From Hirudinaria manillensis (lineage: Eukaryota; Annelida; Clitellata; Hirudinida; Hirudinidae), in NCBI GenBank assembly GCA_034509925.1, contig CM067528.1, positions 8,244,501 through 8,308,500 of the forward strand: DNA of 64,000 bases, written 5' to 3'. Position numbers and translations under genes: made by a program. Under the pieces are notes generated by a model. The model saw only the letters and a list, made by a program, of their open reading frames with translations. It did not search any database and had not been told where the DNA came from. Shown piece by piece: positions 40,727 to 51,048 of the stretch; position 1 is the stretch's first letter; each line of letters begins with the position of its first letter.

Positions 40727-43700
40727 TCATATATTCATCCTCCTTGCATGCTCGTAAATGACCATCAACTTGCACCTAAATTCTGTATCATCACGATAAC
40801 ATTCCATGTCCTCATGTTCTAGCAGCTCATCTAAGCTTGGAAGTACTGCCTCAATGTCTGACACTGAAAAAAAAACAGTTGAGCTAAATTATGTAAGAAT
40901 CAATCACAAAAAAGATTAATGAAAAACTCTATGGAACTTTAATTAAGCCAAACAAGCTGCTGCGGTGCCACTTGAATGTTTGATCAGCTGGTATTGGGCA
41001 CCGCAGGCATTGCTGTGCGAATGTTTACAAATGCAGAAGCAAAGTACCTTCACCAAGGACAAGTTCCAGGAACTTGAAGAAAATGGTGTTTCTGCATGAA
41101 GAAATGGGGTCAGTTATGGATAGAGGGAATTTCCAATCATCCCTTAGGATGGCCTTGACCCAGATATCAATAACGATGTCTTTTACTGGGTGGTCTTCAT
41201 CTTCATTATTGCAAAACTTGAGTAGATCGAAGCCCTTTTTGAAGTCATATTCATTGGCATCTTCAATGCATGAACCTATCTGAAGGTCGATCAGTTCTAA
41301 AGCAGAGTAGACACGGGAAGCAGAAAAGCTATCAATGGCCAGGTACTGTTGAATGAATAATTATTTTAATTTGCCTTTTTTTTTACATTTTCACCAAAAT
41401 TCTTGTTGCTATTTAAATTGAATATAAATAACAAAAGAATAAATAATTGTTGAGACTTTCTAACAATAATTAACTTATAACAAAAGGCTAACTTTGAGCA
41501 CTCCCTCATTTTGGAAGATTGTTTCTTGATGAGAGATGAGTTGGAGATTATTGTCGATGATAATGATTCGTTCTTCAACGTCAAATGAAGGGTCTTTGGC
41601 CAACAATGCATAAAGTTTGGCCGAGCTCAGCAAGGTACGTCTCTTGGTGATGCTGGATGTTTCTATTTGAGCGAGCTCGAAGCAAGTCTCGTGGGCAGAG
41701 GAGTAGTTTTTAACAAGTACATCATAAACCCAGCTCATGAATCTGTTTTCGGGTCTTCTGAGAAACTCTTCCAACCTTGGGTGGCCAATTACTTTGGGTG
41801 CAAATAGTTTGCCTCTTTTTCCAGTCTTGCAGTACCAGTCAAATACGACCTCTGGAAAGCCCATCCCATCAAACTTCTTCATGTACTCTTCCAGGCGGCA
41901 TTCGTCCCGTAAAGCATCACAAATTTGGACCAGAAGTTCAAAGTCACAATACTTCTCGGCCAGAGACGTTGCTCTCTCGAGTTGATTGTGCCTAACGAAC
42001 GGAGCCAACAAATCTGTCCTGGTGTGCTCATATTTCTTGTGCAGGTCTTCTTTCCTAGACTTTTCAGACTCCCCGAGGGAGTCGATGACCGTCACCATCC
42101 CATCGAGGATCAGGTCTGTGGTGTCGAGCAGATCTTGGAAGAGGGCATTTAATTGGCTGGCATCAGTGATCAAGGGAATGACTTCATTGCACAGGATCGA
42201 ATGCTGTCATGCATAACAAGCAAATTATCAGATTGCAAAAATTATAATAAATATTAATTTTTATAACAAATATTATAACATAGCATGTAAAAATTGTACT
42301 AATGAGCACCTGTTTGAAGAGCGGCATCATAACAGAATCAGCAGAAGTCCATGGAACAGCTGTTTTGAATCCTGATGAATTTTTCTTTGTCTCTTTGACT
42401 GAATTTGTATAGAAGCCAGCTTTTGATCTTCTGAAGGAAAGGGCTTTGCCAAGAACATCTCTGAAAATGGCGCTAACACCGTGCACCAAATGCAAAGTTT
42501 GCAGGTTCATTTCAACATTTCTGGATCCAAGCAGGAGGCGTTCAACTTCGACAAGCTGCTCGAAAATCTCAGGCAGTTTCGACACCTCCTTGTAGAAGAT
42601 GTCCTGTGGCTTGAGGGAGCCTTGGGCTGAAATGAAGGACTTCCTTTTCTCGATGCACTTTTTCATGGCAGGGTCCACCACTTCTGACCAGTCATGGTGA
42701 ATGTTTTTGAGGGCTGTGGCAGCAACCAATTTCTCAGAGTTTTCACAGAGTACTTTACACGTCGGAGCTTGACCTTCCTTCAGGGCAAACATCCCCAATC
42801 TATCCCACAAATTATTAGACTTGAGGAAGGACAGAAATGCCTCCTGAGCTTTAAGTTTGTCATCCAATTGGTGGCTGAGGATGAGAGTAGAGGAAACTAC
42901 CGACATCTCTGAAGTCCTCGATTCTGCCCATCTCGGATCATTTGACGGACAGTCGTCAATCATTTCCCTACTCAAGTAAACAACTAGCGAATCCAGTTGT
43001 TCCACTTCACCGTGAGTGGATGAGAACAGTTCTGACAACATGGAGGCCGTCTTATTGAGCTGCTGATTGCTCTGAAAAACAATTCATCATTGTTGTCATT
43101 AATGAGATTCATAATAAACTTTGTTCACTCACTGAAGGGTTGCACATTGTTGAGATAAAGATGGCCTTAAATCTTGTGAGAGGATCTTTGCTTTGTGACA
43201 GTTCACTTAGTCTGACGACAGAAGTATTGCCCAATACTGACGACTGCAAGAAACAAGATCGTGATTACAAGAAGTTACTACTTGCAATTAATAAGGCACC
43301 TACGTCAACATTTGAAAATGTTTTGCTCTTCAGCAGAGAGTCAGCCACACTAAAATAGAAAGTAATTAAAAAACTGTTGCATGTCGTTAGTGTTGCAACT
43401 AAGAAAACATACCATTGATTGGCTGCAACAACACTCTCTTGAACCTTAACCAGAGTGCCTTGATTGGATAAAAACAGAGGAAGGCCACAATAACACCCTG
43501 CATAGATGATGTGTAAACAAGAATTTAATGATTAAATTATTATAATGAGGAGTCAATGATTAACAGACCTGCCCCTATGCTGGAGAAATTTACCGCCTCA
43601 CAGGTGACAGTTTCCTCTTCGTTATCTTGAAATTAGAATGGTATTTATTCATATTTAGCAATCTTAATTAATGTAACTATACATCTTATATGCAGAAAGT

Positions 43701-46641
43701 AAATGTAAACCTTTAAAACAAACAATAGATTCCGAGTTGTAAAAGAAGCAGTTGGTATCGGAGGACCTGTCTGGCCAAAGAAGTTTGTAAGTTTTTGGCT
43801 CACCATCTCCCTGAGAATATTCCAAAGAGTACAAAAAGACATAAATCATAAAAGAGGTATTTGCAATTTGATATGCTTGAATAAAGTGTTAATAATAAGT
43901 TACATTTGTTTTGCACTTGTTACATATTGCATATTTTGTTATAATACAATTGAGAAATGTGCCTCCATAACATGAAACAAATAAGTGGCCTGAGACCATA
44001 GTTTCAAAACACTAACAAGAAGTGGTGACTCCACATTTGACATCAACACCTTCGCTGCTGAGACAGGAGGTTCGCTGCCGGCCGTGTCCAGGAGGGCTGG
44101 AAGTTATTGTAGCAAAATAATTTTCAAAAATAATAGTAAAGCACCACACTTCAATGCATCTCTTTGATGCACACGCATAATTTCTTGCTTTATTTATCCA
44201 TTTCCACACATTTTAAAATATTTCATAATAAAGCAATAAACTTACTAATGCCATATTTGGCAACAGAGTCTGTGATGGAGGCAAACAAAATAGAAAGTCC
44301 ACTCCTGAAACATTTTTGAAAGCATTATTGCAGGCAATAGTATCACAGCAAAACAATAACATTACAACTACTGACTAGCTCAGAATGAATAACCATCTTC
44401 ATTTTTATGAGTAACAAAGAAAATAAATCTTTCAACTCAGATCACCTGGTCAGTTGGATGTCCTGTAGGATCACTGCTTCACTTTCAATACCCAAAAGCT
44501 CCTTCTGAAATTACAACTCTTTGGTCAAGAAATTATTGTTTTTATGCTTAACTCAGTTGTCCCCACAAATGTGCGGTCATTTATGATCATCACCTACCAT
44601 GGAACTGTTGACCAGAATCTCTAAGTTGATTTCATAAACGAGCTGAATAGCAAGAAAATGTTTTTAATTTTAGAATCAATTTGCAAGTAAAAATTGATAA
44701 TATACTTTGTATAAATAATAGTATATATAAGTCAATGCAATGTGGATTAAAGATACAACATCTACTGACCTTCTCTGAAAATGGCAGAAAGCTGATGACC
44801 CACTTCTGCAGGTGACTTTCAAGTAAGACAAACAATTCACAGCCTGATTCTTCAACACAATCTCCTGGAAGGAGTCTCTTGAGAGACTGAATATGGAAGA
44901 AAAGAATATATATTTAAATTATATAAATTCATCAATTGCTCAAATTATTGGAAAAGCTCCTATTGCACAACATCACTAAAATGAATGTTACAGAAAGATA
45001 TATAAATAAATATATACAAATATATAAATAAATGTCTAAGTCCAATTGCAAAACAACAAATCTGAATGTTGGAACACAACGTTTATCTTCCTCCAAAAAA
45101 AAAACATGATAAACATTAAAATTTACCCCAATCTGTAGGGAAGAACTTGAGCCCTGACTCGACCCAAATATGATGCTGGAGAACCTGCGACTTATGTTCG
45201 TCAACCTACCTTGCTGTGCTCTCAAAGTGATCTGTTTTAGTTGACCCTTGTGGAAAACAAAAGGAGAACAATTGATCAAACACGATTGCAAATAAAACAT
45301 GAGATAATTACTGCTCAAATATGTTTGTGCTGTTTAGTTGATCTTTAATACTAATAACAATAGCAAAAATTATATACTTGTTATTATAAATAATATATTA
45401 ATATATATTATGAGCTAGGAGTTAATAATAATTATTATTATTTACACCATCTTATGTATAAACTGATCACCAATTTTGTGGTAATCCAAGGATGTAAGAC
45501 TAATCGTTTCAATAATTTTTATTACTTTCAACGTCCTACCTGAGATATTTGGATGTAGGTCAATGTTCCGGAAAGCCAGCCAATGAGGAAGCCATCTGCT
45601 ATGGCCACTAAATCTACACAGAAGTCACTAGATCCTCTACTGGACAAGACCTTAACTTCTACAAATGACCTCGGATAAGCTACACAGTTCCAGAATACAG
45701 CTGAGCCTTCAGAGGTTACAGCTAGACACGATATAGTATCATCTGTTTCTGTGGTTGCAACAAGGACTATGTCATCTGCTTCTCTTTCTGAGGCCACAAA
45801 TGGCAGGTGGAGTTCATAGCAAGCATTGCTCTAAAGCAGAATATTGCATATTTGTAGGAGTGCTTTATCATGACATATCGTTAATAATCAATTATTTTCC
45901 AAATCAAATGTTACGGTACTTTTAAATTTTAAATTATTAAAACCTTTTCCTGAGAGATACTCCATAGCAAGAGTTTGTCCTTTGCAACAATCCATACCAG
46001 TCCATTGTTATTAATTTTTGCTTTTGGTGGGAGTCCTATAAAATAATTAATTTAAGCACTATAATATTACAAATAAAAACTTAAGTGATTAGCATAAATT
46101 CATGATGTAAATCATTATGAAATTAAGAAGTTTCTTCAACCAGAAATTATCTAAAAAAGCCCTGATTCAAAAAAAATCTATATATTAAATGAAAGTAGCA
46201 ACTGATTTAGACATCACAATATCTTAATTTTAATTTTTACTCTAATATTTTTAAATGATCCAAGAACTAAATTCACCTTCAATGTTCGATAAGATTTCAT
46301 TAACATTTACAGGCATCCATCCACCATAAATTGATAGTTTATAATCTGTTGGCTGCTTGTTAAGCGTTAACTGGAATTCGGATGCATTCTGATTTTTGTT
46401 TCTCCTGCAATAACAAAATTTTGTTAAGTAGTCGCAAGTAACAAAACTACAAAAAAACAGGTTTGAGGCTCTAATGTGTACATTATTAAATAAATTGGTG
46501 TATTCACCCAGTAGTTTGCGGAGAGAAGAAGGACTTATTTCTGGGAACATAAAGTGAACGTCGAGTTCTACTTGGCACAACACTCGGAGATTTTACTAAA
46601 GAATTATTGAGATCTGTAGACTTTTGCCTGGGAGAAAACAT
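40727..46641 (-). CDS. NUP133: Nucleoporin NUP133 (Y-complex of the nuclear pore)
   Basis: Minus strand, 19 exons: 46641-46508, 46404-46277, 46035-45944, 45830-45540, 45231-45127, 44886-44770, 44642-44598, 44504-44446, 44304-44246, 44096-44017, 43810-43711, 43625-43569, 43497-43413, 43349-43304, 43243-43133, 43071-42310, 42203-41493, 41345-41048 and 40863-40727. They join in phase to 1138 aa (human 1156). The N-terminus MFSPRQKS is basic and Ser-rich, as in other NUP133 proteins. Exons 2-12 encode the beta-propeller (GLVWIVAKDKLLLWSIS, RRFSSIIFGSS). Exons 15-19 encode the alpha-helical stack, with the strongly conserved SLAEKYCDFELLVQICD, WYCKTGKRGKL, KAYALL-type helices and ANEYDFKKGFDLLKF. 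NUP133 anchors the NUP107-160 scaffold and contacts curved membrane. The exon 18 donor can be 41048 or 41054 without changing frame. Confidence 0.96.
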
Positions 46642-46994
46642 CTCAAACAATACCGATACCAATACCACACGAGTAACAAGAGTGAAAACAAGTTTGCTTT
46701 TAATCAATTAGTGGCGCAAAGTATATTTTAAAATATGTTTTTTACATAAAAATTACATAATATATTTCAAAAATTGGGTACATTTGCATTATAAATTAAT
46801 TTATTATTTTACCCACAAATATATTTAAAATTTAATTAGCATTAAAAATAAATTTTTTGAAATAAAATTTTCTATAGTGAACTTTGGTTTTCAAAATGTA
46901 GTGCTTAGTTATAAAAATTAGAATGTAAAAACGCATTGCACTCAAGGAAGATGTGGTGTCTGTTAGAATTACTCCGATAGGTTCAATTATTGCC
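46642..46994. promoter_or_regulatory. Divergent intergenic region, NUP133 / 110-aa gene
   Basis: 353 bp between divergent start codons, very AT-rich. It must contain both 5' UTRs and promoters, so a shared bidirectional promoter is likely. Confidence 0.55.
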
Positions 46995-47852
46995 ATGGCT
47001 TATATTCTTCAAGATCTAGGTTCCACAAATTTTGAAAGACCGAAAAATCAGAGCGCCGAAGATGGGCCTACGAAAGCCTCAAGTGACTTTCTTAATACGA
47101 TCTCAGTTGATTCAGTCATCAATTCATCCGTTGTTTCAAGTATTCCTGTGGAACACAATGACATTCCCGGCGACAAATCGTGGGTAGAGCAGTTCAAGGC
47201 CGAACGTATTGAACAAATTGCTGATAGAAAACACGCTTTCGGCCAAGGTACCAACACGCAACATGACTGACAAAAGTTTTCTTTAAAAAATGTCATGTGG
47301 TGACCATGAGTTTCAGAGTCGATCAAATGGAATGACGCAATCTTTAAAACAAATAAAAAGATACTTGGAGAAACTCCACCTTACAAAAACCCTGAGATGT
47401 GAAGTGTGAAAAAAGAAACACAAATCAACTAGAATAAGATCATGAGAAATGGTCGCAAGCGTATTAGAATTTGTGAGAATTTCTCAAAGAAAATAAAAAT
47501 CAGCTGATTGGCTTGATTTTTTCTTAACTTTAAAATCGGAGGCACAGAGATCAAAATTAAATCATGAATTGTTTTAATCAGATTAATTTTGATGCAAAAA
47601 ATATTATAGTAACAAAATTATTTAAAATAAAAAAATTATTTATCTTTTATTATTGATTTATTTTAATATATTTATTATTTATCTTTTATTACCGATTTAT
47701 TTTATATTTTTCAATTGATTAATTTAAATTAATTAATTTTATTAATTTAAAAAATCAAATATTTATATTCAGCATCGTTTGGTACCCTCGACACGGCAAG
47801 AGGACTCGGGCTTAATGAACTAAGCCTGTTCAATACACGTTCTTCCGTATAG
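46995..47852 (+). CDS. Unrecognised 110-aa protein, two exons
   Basis: Exon 1 is 46995-47247 and exon 2 is 47773-47852, with a phase-1 junction (donor gtacca, acceptor ttcag) and a TAG stop. The start sits in a strong context (GCCATGG). The protein starts MAYILQDLGSTNFERPKNQS and has a Ser/Val-rich acidic middle. It then has a charged helix (SWVEQFKAERIEQIADRKHA) and, across the splice, FGQASFGTLDTARGLGLNEL ending SLFNTRSSV. There is no signal peptide or membrane helix. The ordered C-terminal half joined precisely across the intron makes this a real gene in my judgement. I do not recognise the family. It faces NUP133 across 353 bp and ends 105 bp before the next gene on the same strand. Confidence 0.62.
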
Positions 47853-47957
47853 TCTCAAAAGACAAGATTTGGACCGAATTAAATAAGCAGATTTGCTTGG
47901 ACCAATCTTACTTTTAGGCTAAAAAATTAAAGATAAATCGACTCGAACAATTGAGAG

Positions 47958-49661
47958 ATGGATGACGGTCAATCTTTATTAGACTGCATTGAATCGTGGA
48001 GTTCAGAATTTTATGATCATTGTGACTCAACTGATTCTCTTCACTCAAGCATTACCAACGATGCCTCGAAGGAAAATCAAAATTGTTTTGAATTTCCTGA
48101 ACAATTTGATTTAAGTGACGATTTTGACGAAGCTGAGTTTGGAAAATTATTAAGCTATTCCCTGGCTCAAAGTAGCACCAACGATGATGCCTCGAGGAAA
48201 AGAAAAATGTCATCCGAACTTCCTGATTCAAAGCGACAACGATTGGACACGAATGAAGATTTGAGTGAAAAATTATCGAGAAATTCATTAGCACAGTTTG
48301 AATCAGTAGAAACAGAGGATTTCCCAAATTCACTTCATTCGCATAAGACAATATCACCAAAGATCGAAAGTTGTGAAAAAGAGAAATCAGAAAATTTTTC
48401 AAACAGTTCTGAACTAAATGCAGACAAATCGAGTTCCAGTTCTTCAGGGAGAGGATATCGTTCATTGAAGATTGTAGGAAAACCTCTTCGTGAAAAACCG
48501 CTAGGAACTAAAAAGAAAAAAAATATCTCTCCTGGTCATGAAGTGCCATCGGAGCCCCTTCCAACACCATCACTGGAAGAACAACTAAAGGAAACCAACA
48601 AATCTGTAAATAAGATAACTCTGTCTTGGAGAGTGATAGAACCTACAAAAGAAATGGAAAAGAACTCAACAACGATCAAGCAGAATGATATCCTGGGGAT
48701 GGAATGTAAGAAAAGGCCAATGCAAGCGAATGTAATTGCCGCTTCTCTTCCACGTAAAATCAATGTGCACCAAAAATCATCTTCGTTTACTAAGACGGCA
48801 ACACTAAATGCGCACCATTTTGATAATCCAATGCCAGAATTTTATCATGTGGCAGAACCCATGAAAGAAGTGAGGAAGAACTCAACCATCGTCAAGCAAA
48901 ATAATGTTGCAAAACCCATGATGGGAATGAATTCTACCTTTATCCTACAGAATCGTCCTGATCTTCTGGGGAGGGAATGTAAGAATCAGCCAAGCCAAGC
49001 GAATATTCTGGCTACTTCTAAACTTCATCAAATTAACATGCACCAAAATTCATCTTCGTTTATTAACACAGCAACACCAAAAACCCACTATTTTGGTAAT
49101 CAAATTCCAGAGCAACAATTTTACCAAATTGCAAAACCCATGATGGGAATGAATTCTACCTTTATCCTGCAGAATCGTCCTGATGTTCTGGGGAGGGAAC
49201 ATAAGACCCAGCCGAACCAAGCGAATATACTGGCTAATTCCAAATCTCATCAAATTAATGTGCATAAAAATTCATCTTCGTTTAATACGATAGCAACACT
49301 AAAAACCACCCATTTTGATGATCCAATTCCAATGCAACGATTTTACAAAAACTTGACCACACGAAATGTTCAGGAACCAATTACGCTTTTGCCAGAACAG
49401 AAGATGGAAGGGGCAAAAATCCAAAGCATGCCTCTTTTGTTTGGGAACTTGGTGCCACAAAAAAAAATTAGACTAATTACTAAGCCGAATTCCAACGTCC
49501 TTGAGGCTTGCGATGGACAACGTCAGCACACGGCCCAAGGTAAGAGCTCTGACTGTCACGTGGTGACCTTAAAGAAAAGCACGGAAGGGAACATTTCCAC
49601 CGAGCCGCGGAAAGTGTATAAACTAGTCCCATTTCAATCCGCAAATGTCAGAAATGCATGA
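47958..49661 (+). CDS. Unrecognised 567-aa single-exon protein with internal 74-aa repeats
   Basis: Uninterrupted ORF, the only long intronless gene in the window. The N-terminal 100 residues are acidic (MDDGQSLLDCIESWSSEFYD), followed by basic patches (SRKRKMSS, SKRQR, GTKKKKN) that could be nuclear signals. From residue about 225 three repeats follow. Repeat 1 (48632-48846) is diverged. A short partial copy comes next. Repeats 2 (48907-49128) and 3 (49129-49353) are close copies sharing AKPMMGMNSTFILQNRPD and a HQIN(M/V)H.NSSSF core. The DNA offset is 222 bp. It is rich in Ser, Asn, Gln and Lys, so probably disordered. No domain is recognised; a nuclear or germline regulatory protein is possible but unproven. 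AATAAA signals are at 50014 and 50018. A pyrimidine-AG acceptor-like site at about 47914 lies in the 5' leader. Confidence 0.72.
   Translation: MDDGQSLLDCIESWSSEFYDHCDSTDSLHSSITNDASKENQNCFEFPEQFDLSDDFDEAEFGKLLSYSLAQSSTNDDASRKRKMSSELPDSKRQRLDTNEDLSEKLSRNSLAQFESVETEDFPNSLHSHKTISPKIESCEKEKSENFSNSSELNADKSSSSSSGRGYRSLKIVGKPLREKPLGTKKKKNISPGHEVPSEPLPTPSLEEQLKETNKSVNKITLSWRVIEPTKEMEKNSTTIKQNDILGMECKKRPMQANVIAASLPRKINVHQKSSSFTKTATLNAHHFDNPMPEFYHVAEPMKEVRKNSTIVKQNNVAKPMMGMNSTFILQNRPDLLGRECKNQPSQANILATSKLHQINMHQNSSSFINTATPKTHYFGNQIPEQQFYQIAKPMMGMNSTFILQNRPDVLGREHKTQPNQANILANSKSHQINVHKNSSSFNTIATLKTTHFDDPIPMQRFYKNLTTRNVQEPITLLPEQKMEGAKIQSMPLLFGNLVPQKKIRLITKPNSNVLEACDGQRQHTAQGKSSDCHVVTLKKSTEGNISTEPRKVYKLVPFQSANVRNA
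48632..49353 (+). repeat. Intragenic repeats of about 222 bp
   Basis: Three in-frame copies (one diverged) within the 567-aa ORF. The segment starting GCAAAACCCATGATGGGAAT occurs at 48909 and again at 49131, almost unchanged over more than 50 bp. This indicates fairly recent tandem duplication. Confidence 0.9.
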
Positions 49662-50185
49662 CTTCAACGATCTCGATAGACGAATGTTTAATTTTTTAAA
49701 TGCTGATCAAAGAATCTAAGATTCATTATTCTCATGTGTTTTAGATAAGTTTTTAGCCTGGACGAAGTTTGTCAAATATTTATGCGGTGAAAGCCAATGT
49801 GTATTGCATCGCTTGGATTGGACAGACATTGATAGATTAATACCAACATTCACATGTTTATGACAGCGGGACATAAATAAGGCTATCGTTATTAATTAAA
49901 TTTTAATCTTTTAATTCAAGATATTTCTATATAAGATGGATTTAAAACGCGATTGATGATATGCATACGTTTACTGGTTGAAACAAAAGAAACAGAAACA
50001 AAACGTTATTTTAAATAAATAAACAATTGTTTTATACGATAAAAATAGAGTTTAAGAATGCCTTCTTAGATTTTGAAAGTTCGATCTTTCACCTGTTCCA
50101 TGTCGTAATACCCGTTTAAGTAACACTACGAAAAACTATCGTTTTGGATTTACAGAGATGGATTCTCAATTCTAGAAGTAACGCA

Positions 50186-50380
50186 CTACCCTTCTATTAG
50201 ACAATTCGATTTTCTCCGTTTTAAGCTCTCAACAATTTTCAAAATATTTTCTGCCTGGAATTCAATTTTTTCCATCGAAGTAAAGTTTGCACTTCGTCCA
50301 TCGTGTATGCGGCCAGGCCTGACTAGTTTCATTGGTGACTTGGAATGTCTAATGCTGGTCTCCTCTGCGTCAAAGGTGAG
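50186..50380 (-). CDS. Orphan coding-like terminal exon
   Basis: On the minus strand this segment reads as 64 codons and a TAG. It contains HSKSPMKLVRPGRIHDGRSA then SMEKIEFQAENILKIVESLK and RRKSN, a charged amphipathic helix typical of real protein. Candidate acceptors are at the 50381-50382 AG or at 50365-50366 (GCAG). No upstream exon could be found before the next gene (51049), so it may be the last exon of an unmodelled gene or an alternative 3' exon of its neighbour. The opposite strand is also partly open, so this is tentative. Confidence 0.35.
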   Translation of the reverse strand, partial: LTFDAEETSIRHSKSPMKLVRPGRIHDGRSANFTSMEKIEFQAENILKIVESLKRRKSNCLIEG

Positions 50381-50989
50381 CTTTTTTCCGACGATAAGGA
50401 GGGGAAATTCTTGTTAGTGTGGGTTTACTTTCAAGAGGGGTAACATGGTCTGCAAGTAAGTAATAAAACATAGCATGAGCTTCGACCTGACGATTCAAGT
50501 TAATAAAGCAAAATAAACCAGGCCAATACTCGCTAGGAAAAAAAAGTATAAAGGAAGAAATACTTCATCCAAGAGCAGTCACTTAACGCGATAACAAGCA
50601 CGTAAAAGGTACTGAAAGGACAATGGAAGAAAAAATGTGGACACGAGGAAATGCATAAACATGTCAAAAGTGCAATCACATAACGCGTAAGTCCACGTGA
50701 TTTATGCATGTATGGGTGCACCTATATAGGAGTTTGCATAATATAAAGTTAGTAATTAAACGAGGTTATAACATAAAAAATTATCTTTTTCATTCTTTCT
50801 TCTAGCAATTCATTATCATGAAAGTGCTATATTTTCACTTATAGATATGATCTATCAAATTTAAATATATTTATATAAATAAATTAGAAATTGCATGGAA
50901 TATATTTTCACCGAATTTAGAAAGAGACTATAACCGTCGCACACCTAACCCTAACCGTGTTACATCGTAACGTTGCTACGAACGATCGA

Positions 50990-51008
50990 AACGTTACTAA
51001 GTAACGTT
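50990..51008. repeat. 19-bp perfect palindrome
   Basis: AACGTTACTAAGTAACGTT reads the same on both strands around a central base. GTAACGTT also occurs at 50967-50974. It lies in the 3' flank of the minus-strand secreted gene. Confidence 0.9.
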
Positions 51009-51048
51009 GATAAGTATTAAACATTACGATTTCACATAACCAACCAAA

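Larger units (their letters stand above)
49662..51048. other. Intergenic region with a coding-like minus-strand fragment and a palindrome
   Basis: This holds the 3' flank of the 567-aa gene and of the secreted gene at 51049. Two items stand out and are listed separately: an open protein-like segment on the minus strand (50186-50380) and a 19-bp perfect palindrome at 50990-51008. Otherwise no gene is seen. Confidence 0.5.

Noticed and set aside
48052..48465. 137-aa minus-strand ORF opposite the 567-aa gene
   Set aside because: Shadow frame; the composition on the plus strand and the in-frame repeats support only the plus-strand gene.
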